Shown here: positions 50,456 to 58,644 of the stretch, piece after piece | Position numbering within the stretch: the first letter of the stretch is position 1 | How the letters are laid out: the number at the start of each line of letters is the position of its first letter | Origin: Azospirillum thermophilum | GTDB taxonomy: Bacteria; Pseudomonadota; Alphaproteobacteria; Azospirillales; Azospirillaceae | Direction of reading: 5' to 3' | DNA: 64,000 nucleotides | Assembly: GCF_003130795.1 (NCBI RefSeq) | Contig: NZ_CP029356.1 | Span: forward strand, 818,609 to 882,608 | Program-made: the position numbers and the translations under genes | Notes under the pieces: model-generated | What the model saw: the letters and a program-made list of their open reading frames with translations, nothing else | Told to the model about the DNA's origin: nothing | The model's database searches: none

Positions 50456-51250
50456 TCAGATCCAGCTGTCGTCCCCACCGCCGTCGCCACCATCGAAGCC
50501 GGGATCCGACCCCGGATCGTCCGACTGGTAGCCGGCATCCTGCACGCCCGCCCCCTGGTCGTAGCTGACGTCATGGGTCGGGGCGCCGCCCTGGGCGCCG
50601 CTGTCGCCATAGAAGTTGTTGATGATCGTCTCACCGCCCGCCGCCGCATGGCTGGCGCCGGCCGCGGCCTCCCCGAAGGGACCGGGCGAGTGACTGAGCA
50701 TGGAGGAGATGGCGCTGGCGGCCAGCATGCCGCCGGCCACGCCGGCAGCGGTCTGCGCGGCGCCGGCCAGGAAGCCGCCGCCCCGGGCGGGCTGCCCGCC
50801 CATCATCTGGGGCGCATAGCCCGGCTGATAACCCGGCTGCCCGTAGGCCGGCTGCCCGAAGCCGGGAGGAGGCGCCCCCCAGGGCCCGCGCTGCGCCGGC
50901 TGAGGCTGCTGCGGAAGCTGCTGCGGCTCGGGCGCGCGGGCGCCGCCCCAGGGGCTGCGGCCGAGGCCGAGCGCACCGGACAGGAAGCTGCCGCCGGAGG
51001 GTTGGGGTGTCTGCTGGCTGCGGCTCTCCGCCTCCTTCAGCTTCCGCTCGAGCTCCTCGATCCGCTGCTGGGCGGCGGTCAGCGCCTGCTGCTGCACCAG
51101 CACGGTCTGCGCCATGTAGTAGGACGCCAGCGGCTGGGCCTGGACCAGTTGCCGGATCAGCGCTTCGGCCTCCTGGTCGCGGGGCTGGGACTCCACCTCA
51201 CGCAGGTGGCGGAAGAGATCGGTGAGGAGGTTACGTTCCTCGGGCGTCAT
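50456..51250 (-). CDS. DUF2076 family protein
   Basis: The protein has 264 residues. The N-terminal helical part (1-80) begins MTPEERNLLTDLFRHLREVESQPRDQEAEALI and contains YYMAQTVLVQQQALTAAQQRIEELERKL, the DUF2076 signature. A Gln/Pro/Gly-rich linker with PGYQPGYAP-like repeats follows, then a hydrophobic glycine-rich helix (FLAGAAQTAAGVAGGMLAASAI) and an acidic, Gly/Asp-rich tail ending DDSWI. The family is envelope-associated and of unknown function. AGGAG precedes the ATG by 6 nt. It is divergent from the 112-residue gene across 341 nt. Confidence 0.9.
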   Translation of the reverse strand: MTPEERNLLTDLFRHLREVESQPRDQEAEALIRQLVQAQPLASYYMAQTVLVQQQALTAAQQRIEELERKLKEAESRSQQTPQPSGGSFLSGALGLGRSPWGGARAPEPQQLPQQPQPAQRGPWGAPPPGFGQPAYGQPGYQPGYAPQMMGGQPARGGGFLAGAAQTAAGVAGGMLAASAISSMLSHSPGPFGEAAAGASHAAAGGETIINNFYGDSGAQGGAPTHDVSYDQGAGVQDAGYQSDDPGSDPGFDGGDGGGDDSWI

Positions 51251-51591
51251 CTGAATCTCCTGAGCGCATCTGATCGGGCGCCCCATGAATGTGGCGTCGC
51301 TCCCCCCGGATAAACAAGACCCCGCTGCCGGTGTGCCGGTCCGGTGCAGCTTCCGGCGGTTTCGGCGCCTGCGCCGGGTAATAGGACCCCGCGGTTCGTC
51401 TGACAGACTTTCCGTTCGTTGCGTAAACAGGGTCGTGTCTATACTATTTTCCAATGCTCGTTCCGGACGGTCCTGCCCGGTCGGGACGAGCATCAGCCGA
51501 AAAGGCATCAGCCGAAAGGGCGTCAGCCGAAGGGGCGTTTTTGCCGAGTCTCCTGGCGGCGCCTCCGGAACAACAGGGAGGGAGGATCGCC
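51251..51591. other. 341-nt divergent promoter region with a 15-bp tandem repeat
   Basis: The region holds no gene that I accept. It separates divergent genes and contains three 15-bp repeats at 51490-51534. The part at about 51410-51450 (GTCGTGTCTATACTATTTTCC) is AT-rich and could contain a -10 element for the plus-strand gene. Specific promoters were not assigned. Confidence 0.5.
51490..51534. repeat. Three tandem 15-bp repeats
   Basis: The units are GCATCAGCCGAAAAG, GCATCAGCCGAAAGG and GCGTCAGCCGAAGGG. The copies differ at one to three bases. Being a multiple of three, the array is in frame with an upstream extension of the following gene and would encode ASAEK, ASAER, ASAEG. Confidence 0.85.
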
Positions 51592-51930
51592 ATGACCATG
51601 GTCTTGTCCATGCCGGATCACTGCCTCGACCGCCGCACCGGCGACCTGACGCCGGACGAGATCGCCGTCATCGCCCTGCACGAGCACCTGACCCTGACCG
51701 AAGCCGACCAGCGCGGCCATGCCATGCTGCGCGAGCCCTGGGGACACGCGGCGCTGCGGCAGATGGTGTGGGACGTCCTGCTCGACGCCCGGCGGCGCGG
51801 CGACGAGACGGAGATGGAACGTCTCTCCCGCCTCTTCCGCCAGACCTGCCTGCGCTTCCCCAATCCCTACGACCGGCGTCACTCGCCAACCCGGGAACGG
51901 CATCCCTTCCCCTACGGCGGTTCCCTCTGA
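51592..51930 (+). CDS. Hypothetical protein (112 aa)
   Basis: The product has 112 residues. AGGGAGGGAGGA precedes the ATG by 5-7 nt, a very strong site. The sequence is LTPDEIAVIALHEHLTLTEADQRGHAML, then ALRQMVWDVLLDARRRGDETEMERLSRLFRQTC, all helical, with a basic/proline tail. No family is recognised. An in-frame extension reaching back to 51454 would add an ASAEx pentapeptide repeat, but the strong ribosome site argues for the later ATG. It is followed by an unrelated signalling operon. Confidence 0.72.
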   Translation: MTMVLSMPDHCLDRRTGDLTPDEIAVIALHEHLTLTEADQRGHAMLREPWGHAALRQMVWDVLLDARRRGDETEMERLSRLFRQTCLRFPNPYDRRHSPTRERHPFPYGGSL

Positions 51931-52101
51931 CGCGGCTCCGCTTCCCGAAGCTCGGGACGGGTGGCGCTCCTGCCGTTCCGGCGAAGCGGAACGACATAGG
52001 GTGGTTATGGCCATTCCTCCCCCGCCCTATACCTTTGACGGGAGAGATTTCGTCCGGCAATTGTCGCACAGTGCTGGCGCGTCGGCGATGGGACCGGAAG
52101 C

Positions 52102-52764
52102 ATGGGGAATGAAGCACCGGGCATGGTGGATTTGACCGACCTGGAACGGGATGCCCTGACGGAACTGGTGAACATGGGTGTCAGCCGCGCGGCGACCCAT
52201 CTCAGCCGCATGGTGTCCGACCAGGTGTTGCTGTCGGTTCCATCCGTCGGGATCGTGACCCTGGAGGAGGCGACGAGCTTCCTGTCGACCAGGGAACGCA
52301 CCGGCCTCGTCGCGGTGGAGCAGGATTTCCGCGGCTCCTTCGCCGGGCGCGCCCTCCTGATCTTTCCGGAGACCAACAGCCTGGAACTGGTCCGCGCCGT
52401 GCTCGGCGCCGACCTGACCCTGGCCGAGATCGTCGATCTGGAGCAGGACGCGCTGGCGGAGATCGGCAACATCATCCTGAACGGCTGTCTGGTCGTCATC
52501 GCCGACACGCTGAAGGACCGGCTGAGCATCTCGCTGCCCAGCGTCCTGCGCGGCGACAGCCCGGCGATCCTGAAGGACAAGGACGGAAACTCCAGCGCGC
52601 TCGTGCTATTCCTCTACATCGATTTCATGATCCGCAGCCGGAGCATCCGGGGATACATCGCCTTGCTGATGGGCGTCTCCTCCCTCGAATCTCTCAAGTC
52701 CCTGATCCATGGCTTCATCGCCAGCATCGAGTCCGGAACGCCGCATGGGTCCGATCCAGTTTGA
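52102..52764 (+). CDS. CheC-type (CXP family) phosphatase
   Basis: The protein has 220 residues. Two copies of the D-x3-E-x2-N active-site motif of CheC/CheX/FliY phosphatases are present: DALTELVNMGVSRAA near residue 17 and DALAEIGNIILNGCL near residue 117. Both look intact, so dephosphorylation of a receiver Asp-phosphate is expected. There is no CheD gene nearby. The next two genes, overlapping and on the same strand, are a histidine kinase and a receiver, which are the obvious partners. ATG 52102 is chosen after GGGACCGGAAG; 52123 is an alternative. CheC is usually tied to chemotaxis, so this setting is unusual. Confidence 0.88.
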   Translation: MGNEAPGMVDLTDLERDALTELVNMGVSRAATHLSRMVSDQVLLSVPSVGIVTLEEATSFLSTRERTGLVAVEQDFRGSFAGRALLIFPETNSLELVRAVLGADLTLAEIVDLEQDALAEIGNIILNGCLVVIADTLKDRLSISLPSVLRGDSPAILKDKDGNSSALVLFLYIDFMIRSRSIRGYIALLMGVSSLESLKSLIHGFIASIESGTPHGSDPV

Positions 52765-54607
52765 GCCGCCGGGCTGGGCCGAGGGTGTGCTGAACGCGCT
52801 CGACGCCGGAATCGTCCTGCTCGACCGCCATGGGCAGGTGCAGTTCTGGAACGGGTGGATGGAGCGGGCCTCGGGCATGGCGGCGCGCACCGTCCTCGGC
52901 CACGACCTGTTCGACGTCCTGCCCAACCTGCGCGAATCGCGGCTGCACACGGCGGTGCGGGACGTGCTGGCGACCGGCGCGCCCAGCATCCTGTCCCATA
53001 CCCTGAACCCGATGCTGTTCCCGCTGCGCTACCCGGACGGGCGGCGGATGGTGCACAACGCGCTGGTCGGACCCCTGCCGGGCGACGGGCCGTCGCGCTG
53101 CATGATCCAGATCACCGACGTCACCGCGGCTGTGAACCGCGAACGGGTGCTGCGCGAACAGCGCGATGCCCGCTATCGCGCCATCGTCGACACGGCCCCG
53201 GACGCCATCGTCACCACCGACACCCGCGGCACGATCCAGTGGATGAACGGCGCCGCCGCCCGCCATTTCGACTATCGCCCGGAGGAGCTGATCGGCGAGA
53301 ACGTCCGCGTCCTGCTGGGCGAGGATTCGCCGGATTGGGTCGAGCTGTCGGAACTCGGCAGCCATGCCGGCGGCTCGGTGGAGGCGATGGAGCTGGGCGG
53401 ACGGCGCCGCGACGGCACGCGCATCGACCTGGAACTGTCGATGGCCCGCTGGATGTCGGAGGGGCGGAGCTTCATCACCGGCATCCTGCGCGACGTGAGC
53501 GAACGGCGGCGCACCCGCGACGAGCTGCGCGCCAACGCCCTGGCCATGCGCCAGCTCGCCGAACAGACCAAGGCGACGCTCGACGCGCTGCCCGCCTTCA
53601 TCGCGGTGCTCGACCGCACCGGCCGCATCGTCTCGGTCAACCGCGCCTGGGCCGAAGCGGGGCCCGAGGCCGGCTTCCTCGGCCAGGGCTCCATGGTCGG
53701 GGAAGACTATCTGGCGACCTGCGGCCGGGCGGCCGAACACAGCCTGCAGGCCCGGGCGGCGGCGGCGGAACTGCGGACGATGCTCGACGACGGTCCGGCG
53801 CCGCGCTCGATCGAATATGCCGGCCGGTCCGAGGCCGGGCAGCACTGGTACCGCTGTCTGGCGGCGCCGATGCCGAGCGGACCGTTCGGCGGCACCGTGC
53901 TGATGCACATCGACATCACCGAGATCAAGTCGATGGAGGCGGCGCTGCGCAAGCTGGTGGACCAGAAATCCACCCTGCTGCGCGAGGTCAACCACCGGGT
54001 GAAGAACAGCCTGCAGCTCGTGTCCAGCCTGCTGACCCTGCAGACGCTGAGCCTGCCGGACCCGGCCATGCGCCCGCACTTCCAGGAGGCGCGCAGCCGC
54101 ATCGAGGCGATCGCCCGCGTCCACAACCGGCTCTATCAGGCCGACCAGTTCCAGTCGATCGAGTTCGGCACCTATCTGAACGAGCTGTGCAGCGACCTCG
54201 CCCGGGCCTCGGGCACCGAGGAAACCTGCTCGATCGCCATCCGGTCGGACGTGGTGGACCTGCCCATCGACATGGCGGCCCCGCTGGGGCTGATCGCCAA
54301 CGAGCTGATCACCAACGCCATCAAGCATCGCGGTGGGCGGAAGGCGGAGATGTCGGTGGAGTTCCTGCGCCACGGCGACCAGGTGGAGCTGACCGTCGCC
54401 GACCAGGGGCCGGGTCTGCCGCCGGGATTCGACATGCGCAAGACCCGCAGCCTCGGCATGAGGCTGATCACCAGCCTCGCCGGTCAGGTCCGCGCCACCG
54501 TCGAGATCGTGCCGGTCGAGCGCGGCACCTGTTTCAGAATCATCGTGCCCTTGCCCGACACCGAGGGTCAGGGCGAGGCAGTCTCGGCAGCGGAGTCCCA
54601 TCCATGA
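52745..54607 (+). CDS. Multi-PAS HWE/HisKA_2-type sensor histidine kinase
   Basis: The protein has 620 residues and is soluble, with no membrane helix. Three PAS-like domains are read at about 10-125 (LDAGIVLLDRHGQVQFWNGWMERASG), 135-255 (DTAPDAIVTTDTRGTIQWMNGAAARHFDY) and 275-400 (LDALPAFIAVLDRTGRIVSVNRAW). The kinase core starts with VNHRVKNSLQLVSSLLTLQ and phospho-acceptor His417, then a HisKA_2/HWE ATPase with GLIANELITNAIKHRGG and VADQGPGLPPGF. The gene begins inside the end of the CheC gene (20-nt overlap) and ends with an ATGA overlap onto the receiver gene, so three proteins are made in a fixed set. Confidence 0.93.
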   Translation: MGPIQFEPPGWAEGVLNALDAGIVLLDRHGQVQFWNGWMERASGMAARTVLGHDLFDVLPNLRESRLHTAVRDVLATGAPSILSHTLNPMLFPLRYPDGRRMVHNALVGPLPGDGPSRCMIQITDVTAAVNRERVLREQRDARYRAIVDTAPDAIVTTDTRGTIQWMNGAAARHFDYRPEELIGENVRVLLGEDSPDWVELSELGSHAGGSVEAMELGGRRRDGTRIDLELSMARWMSEGRSFITGILRDVSERRRTRDELRANALAMRQLAEQTKATLDALPAFIAVLDRTGRIVSVNRAWAEAGPEAGFLGQGSMVGEDYLATCGRAAEHSLQARAAAAELRTMLDDGPAPRSIEYAGRSEAGQHWYRCLAAPMPSGPFGGTVLMHIDITEIKSMEAALRKLVDQKSTLLREVNHRVKNSLQLVSSLLTLQTLSLPDPAMRPHFQEARSRIEAIARVHNRLYQADQFQSIEFGTYLNELCSDLARASGTEETCSIAIRSDVVDLPIDMAAPLGLIANELITNAIKHRGGRKAEMSVEFLRHGDQVELTVADQGPGLPPGFDMRKTRSLGMRLITSLAGQVRATVEIVPVERGTCFRIIVPLPDTEGQGEAVSAAESHP

Positions 54608-55041
54608 GGATCCTGCTGGTGGAGGACGAGATCCTCATCGCCATGGAACAGCGCTTCTACCTGGAGGCCATCGGCGACGACGTGTTCGGTCCGGCGGCCA
54701 CCACCACCGAAGCCGTGGAGATGGCACTGGCGATCAAGCCCGACCTCGCACTGGTCGATATCCATCTGGCCCAGGGCAACAGCGGGCTCGACGTGGCGGA
54801 CTCGCTCGGTGCGCTCGGCATTCCCAGCCTGTTCATCACCTCCTTCAGGGAGGAGGTGAAGCCCGGCCGCAGCTTCACCATCGGCTGCCTGCCCAAGCCC
54901 TTTACCGAGCGCTCCCTGCTGGGCGCCGTGGAGGTCGCGCGCGCGGTCCTCTCCGGACGCCCTCCAGGCCGGGTTCCGGAAACGATGGAACTGTTCGAGC
55001 CACCGCCGCTCAGCCGAGCAGGGGTGCCACCCAGCGTCTGA
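54604..55041 (+). CDS. Single-domain response regulator paired with the HWE-type kinase
   Basis: The protein has 145 residues. The receiver has LLVEDEILIAMEQ (4-16), phospho-acceptor Asp near 52 (LALVDIHLAQGNSG), and GCLPKPFTERSLLGAV with the conserved Lys. The segment PSLFITSFREEV recalls the PhyR/FAT-GUY subclass of receivers that partner HWE kinases in alphaproteobacteria. There is no output domain, so the output is protein-protein. The last 32 nt overlap the 3' end of the convergent STAS gene. The start is coupled to the kinase stop. Confidence 0.9.
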   Translation: MRILLVEDEILIAMEQRFYLEAIGDDVFGPAATTTEAVEMALAIKPDLALVDIHLAQGNSGLDVADSLGALGIPSLFITSFREEVKPGRSFTIGCLPKPFTERSLLGAVEVARAVLSGRPPGRVPETMELFEPPPLSRAGVPPSV

Positions 55042-55243
55042 GGAAGTCCTCTTCCGGCCCGGCCGCCACCTGGGGGCGGACCGCCAGCAGGACCTGCAGC
55101 AGCGAGGTATGGAGCGCGGTGCAGCCCGACAGATCCACCCGCGCACCCGGCGTCGCCTCCAGCCACTCCAGCAGCGGCAGGGCCTCTTCCGCCGCGCAGG
55201 CGCCGTCGAACCGGGCCGTCGCGTCCTCGAACCGGATCGCCAT
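55010..55243 (-). CDS. Small STAS-domain protein at the end of the second chemosensory operon
   Basis: The protein has 77 residues. It is a single STAS-like domain: MAIRFEDATARFDGACAAEEALPL, then VDLSGCTALHTSLLQVLLAV. In anti-sigma antagonists the last segment reads DLSxVxxIDSSGLxVLL; here the phospho-site Ser is replaced by Thr (HTS) and the Asp before it by His. Its start overlaps the stop of cheA by one ATGA. In Sinorhizobium a small protein next to CheA (CheS) helps drain phosphate from CheY1; a similar role is an inference. Confidence 0.8.
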   Translation of the reverse strand: MAIRFEDATARFDGACAAEEALPLLEWLEATPGARVDLSGCTALHTSLLQVLLAVRPQVAAGPEEDFLRRWVAPLLG

Positions 55244-57378
55244 CACAGAAGCTCCCTCGGATTGAGGACAAGGAGAAGGCGTCCGTCGCCCAGCACCGCC
55301 GTGCCGCTGTAGCCGCGCAGGCCGCGCAGCACCCCGGTCATCGGCCGCAGCACGACGTCCGCCCGCTCGCGGAAGCCGTCCACCACCAGGCCCGCCGTCG
55401 CCCCGCCGAGGTCGAGCAGCAGAACCGCCTCGGCCTGCCGGTCGCGGCCGTCCTCGGCGAAGCCGAGCAGACGGCGCAGACGCCACACCGGCACGACCTC
55501 GTCGCGCAGGACGATGCTCTCGGCATGTTTCACGCAACGGATGTCGCTGCCGGGGATGCGCGCCATGCCGCCGACCAGCGTGACCGGAATGCCGAACAGC
55601 TCGCCCGCCGTCTCCACCACCAGGACGCGGGTGATGCTCATGGTCAGCGGCAGGACCAGCCGGATCCGCGTGCCCTCGCCAGGGGTGGAGGCGATCTCCA
55701 CCCGGCCGCCCGTCCGTTCGACGGTGGAGCGGACGACGTCCATGCCGACCCCGCGGCCGGAAAGTTCCGACACGGTCGCCGAAGTGCTGAAGCCGGGGGC
55801 GAAGACCAGCCGCAGCGCCTCGGCCTCGCTCATCGCCTCCGCGGTTGCCGCGTCGACGATGCCCTTGGCGACGGCCGACCGGCGGATGGTGGCGGCGTCG
55901 ATCCCGGCGCCGTCGTCGGCCACCTCCACCACCACCCCGTCCCTCTCCTGCGTCGCCTGCACCCGGATGGTGCCGGTCTCCGGCTTGCCGGCGGCGCGGC
56001 GGCGGTCGGGCGTCTCGATCCCGTGGTCCAGGCTGTTGCGGACGAGATGGAGCAGCGGTTCGCCCAGCGCGTCCAGGATATCCTTGTCGGCTTCCGTCTC
56101 GCCCCCCGCGATAAGGAGATCCACCGGCTTGCCGAGCCGCCGGGCGGTGTCGCGCACCAGCCGCGGCAACGGCTCCAGCACACGGGACAGCGGCAGCATC
56201 CGCAGGCGCAGGACGGCGTGCTGCAGGTCCCCCACCAGCCCGTCGATGCGCGCCGCGACGTCGCGGATCGCCTGGGCGAGCGTCTCGTCCGCCGCCTGCC
56301 GGGCGAGCGGCGGCAGGGCGGCGCGGGCCACGGCGAGTTCGCCGACGACCCCCATCAGGCTGTCCATCCGCTCCGGCTCGACCCTCAGCGCACGGCGGGC
56401 GGACTGCACCGGGGCGGCGGGGGGCGGTGCAACGATCCGGTCGATCAGCGCGCCCAGGGCCTCGGGACCGTCCGGCACCGCCTCCGCGCGGCCGAGCGAG
56501 GACAGGATCGCCCTGACGGCACGGACGACGGCGGCCCGTCGGGCATCCTGCTCCGCCTCCGGTCCCGGCAGGGACAGGATGCGCGCCTGCTCGCGCAGCA
56601 TCGCCTGGGCCAGCCCCTCCGGCGCGGTGGAGGCGACCGGCTTGGCCAACGGCTCCAGGGCGATCGCGGCGGCCTCGATCTGGTCGGGGGAGGTCCGGAA
56701 GACCGCGGCCACGGCCTCGACCGGCGCGGTGCTCAACGCATGGAAACGCAGCGCGCAGCGATAGGGATCGAACTCGGCGGAAGCCGGCCAGGGGCCGGTC
56801 GGCTCGATCAGCAGAAGCCGCAGATCGGGAATGCGGCGGCACAGCGCCAGGGGATCGTCGCCATTGAAGAAGCAGTCCGGATCCGGTCGGTAGGACAGCG
56901 CCGTGCCGGACCAGGCACCTTCCAGCCCGGCCCTGCGCCGGTCGGCCTCGCTCAGCCGCTCCACCCACCCCGGCGCGGCGGAGGAGGCCCCCGCCGGCCC
57001 CGCACCGCCCGACAGGCGCACGGCGAGGGCCTGCGCCGCGGCGGCGGCATCGTCGGGCAGCGCCCCCGTTTCCTCCAGCCCGTCGAGCCAGCGCGCGGCC
57101 TGATCGATCGCCTGGAACAGCAGGTCGGCGAGTTCCGCCGTCATCCGGCCGCGCCCGTCGCGCACCGCCATCAGCGCGTCTTCACCGGCATGGACCAGCC
57201 GCGTGAAGGGGGCGAGGTCGAACAGGCCGGTAGCGCCCTTCAGCGTGTGGAAGGCACGGAACAGGTCATGGACGGCGGCGGCGTCACCGGGATCGCGCTC
57301 CGCCCGCAGCAGAGCGGCGCCGGCGCTCTCCAGGAGCTCCCGCGCCTCGACCAGGAACTGGGCGAACAGGGCGCTCAC
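55243..57378 (-). CDS. Chemotaxis-type histidine kinase CheA of the second system
   Basis: The protein has 711 residues. P1 has phospho-acceptor His44 in RAFHTLKGATGLFDL. The region at about 165-235 (DPDCFFNGDDPLALCRRIPDLRLLL) looks like a P2 receiver-docking domain. P3 starts near 325 (RALRVEPERMDSLMGVVGELAVARAAL). The ATPase has HLVRNSLDHGIETPDRR, EVADDGAGIDAATI and GRGVGMDVVRSTVERTGG. One P5 CheW-like domain ends the protein. There is no fused receiver, unlike the CheA of the first operon. It overlaps the cheY gene upstream and the STAS gene downstream by 4 and 1 nt. Confidence 0.95.
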   Translation of the reverse strand: MSALFAQFLVEARELLESAGAALLRAERDPGDAAAVHDLFRAFHTLKGATGLFDLAPFTRLVHAGEDALMAVRDGRGRMTAELADLLFQAIDQAARWLDGLEETGALPDDAAAAAQALAVRLSGGAGPAGASSAAPGWVERLSEADRRRAGLEGAWSGTALSYRPDPDCFFNGDDPLALCRRIPDLRLLLIEPTGPWPASAEFDPYRCALRFHALSTAPVEAVAAVFRTSPDQIEAAAIALEPLAKPVASTAPEGLAQAMLREQARILSLPGPEAEQDARRAAVVRAVRAILSSLGRAEAVPDGPEALGALIDRIVAPPPAAPVQSARRALRVEPERMDSLMGVVGELAVARAALPPLARQAADETLAQAIRDVAARIDGLVGDLQHAVLRLRMLPLSRVLEPLPRLVRDTARRLGKPVDLLIAGGETEADKDILDALGEPLLHLVRNSLDHGIETPDRRRAAGKPETGTIRVQATQERDGVVVEVADDGAGIDAATIRRSAVAKGIVDAATAEAMSEAEALRLVFAPGFSTSATVSELSGRGVGMDVVRSTVERTGGRVEIASTPGEGTRIRLVLPLTMSITRVLVVETAGELFGIPVTLVGGMARIPGSDIRCVKHAESIVLRDEVVPVWRLRRLLGFAEDGRDRQAEAVLLLDLGGATAGLVVDGFRERADVVLRPMTGVLRGLRGYSGTAVLGDGRLLLVLNPRELL

Positions 57379-57779
57379 CGGGGACGCTCCGTCAGCGGAC
57401 GGCCGGTCAGCAGGCGGGCGGCGGCCGTGAGGTCTTCCGGCCGCACCGGCTTCACGAAGTACCAGTTGGCGCCGGCCAGCAGCGCCTGCTCGCGGTCGCT
57501 GTCCTTCGCCTCGGTGCTGACGACCACGGCTGGGACGTCGCGCAGGTCCGGCTCCCGGCGCACCGCGCGCAGCATGGAGAATCCGTCCATCTTCTGCATG
57601 TTGACGTCCACGATCAGCAGGTCGGGCGGTGCGGCCAGCGCGTGTTCCAGCCCGTCGAGTCCGTTGACCGCCTCGTCCACCGCGAATCCGTCGCCTTCCA
57701 GCACGGCCCGGCTGTAGGCCCGCACGGTCGCGGCATCGTCCACCACGAGGACCCGCGGTCTGGCGCCGGTATCGGTCAT
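57375..57779 (-). CDS. CheY-like receiver of the second system
   Basis: The protein has 134 residues. The acidic pocket is LVVDDAATVRAYSR (11-24), phospho-acceptor Asp58 is in LLIVDVNMQKMDG, a Ser/Thr pair is in VVVSTEAKDSD, and the Lys is in YFVKPVRPEDL. The receiver is closer to TCS-type CheY proteins than to the one in the first operon. Its start and stop both overlap neighbours by 4 nt, so it is locked between CheR and CheA and is the likely first phosphate acceptor of this CheA. Confidence 0.93.
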   Translation of the reverse strand: MTDTGARPRVLVVDDAATVRAYSRAVLEGDGFAVDEAVNGLDGLEHALAAPPDLLIVDVNMQKMDGFSMLRAVRREPDLRDVPAVVVSTEAKDSDREQALLAGANWYFVKPVRPEDLTAAARLLTGRPLTERPR

Positions 57780-58636
57780 TTCGCCCTCGGCTTCTGATAG
57801 AGGATCGCGTCGGGGAACCGGCGCGGGATGTAGAGGGAGGACATGCGGCTCATGCTTTCCGAATGGCCGAGAGCGATGAAACCGCAGGGGGCGAGCGCGT
57901 CGAAGAACATTGCCGCCGCCTCGCGGCGCCCCAAATCGTCGAAGTAGATCAGAAGGTTGCGACAGAATATCACGTCGATGTCGCGGAACGGCCGCACATC
58001 CTCCGGCTCGACGATGTTGATCCGGGAGAAGTCGATGGACTCCCGCAGCTCCTGCATGATCTGCCAGCGGCCGGACCCGACCGGGCTGAAGTATTTCTCT
58101 CTCAGTTCGGCGGGCAGCATCTGAAGTGCGCGTTCTTCATAGACACCTTCCTGCGCCCGGGCCAGCACCTTGGAGTCGATGTCGGAAGCGTACAACTCGA
58201 TCTCGTAGTCGTCCACCTTGCTCCAATATTCCAGCAGCATGATGGCGATCGAATAGGGCTCCTCCCCGGTCGAGCAGCCGGCCGACCAGATCCGCAGCCG
58301 CTCCCCCTTCGGCCTGCCCTGCACCACCTCGTCCAGCACATCGTGAACCAAACAGTCGAACTGGTACTTCTCGCGGAAGAAATAGGTCTCGTTCACCGTC
58401 ATCAGGTTGACGAGGGTCTGCAACTCCTCGCCGGAGGCCTGGAAGCGCAACAGGTTCAGGTAGTCGGGGAAGCGCTCCACCCCCGCCGCCGCCATGCGGG
58501 CCGCCACCCGCCGGTCGACATAGTAGCGCTTGGCCTCGGTATAGGAGAGGCCGGTCCGGTCCCGCAGGAAGTCGCAGAACTCGGCGTAGTCCTGCGGGGT
58601 CAGGCCGGGAGGAGCATCCTCGGGAGAAATCGCCAT
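57776..58636 (-). CDS. CheR methyltransferase of the second system
   Basis: The protein has 286 residues. The N-terminal domain (AEFCDFLRDRTGLSYTEAKRYYVDRRV) and the SAM domain (LRIWSAGCSTGEEPYSIAIML, ELYASDIDSKVLARAQEGVYEERAL, FRDIDVIFCRNLLIYFDDLG) are complete. It would methylate the cytosolic receptor encoded at the head of the operon. It starts 8 nt after the HEAT-repeat gene. There are no tethering or TPR domains. Confidence 0.95.
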   Translation of the reverse strand: MAISPEDAPPGLTPQDYAEFCDFLRDRTGLSYTEAKRYYVDRRVAARMAAAGVERFPDYLNLLRFQASGEELQTLVNLMTVNETYFFREKYQFDCLVHDVLDEVVQGRPKGERLRIWSAGCSTGEEPYSIAIMLLEYWSKVDDYEIELYASDIDSKVLARAQEGVYEERALQMLPAELREKYFSPVGSGRWQIMQELRESIDFSRINIVEPEDVRPFRDIDVIFCRNLLIYFDDLGRREAAAMFFDALAPCGFIALGHSESMSRMSSLYIPRRFPDAILYQKPRAK

Positions 58637-58644
58637 GCGGCCCG

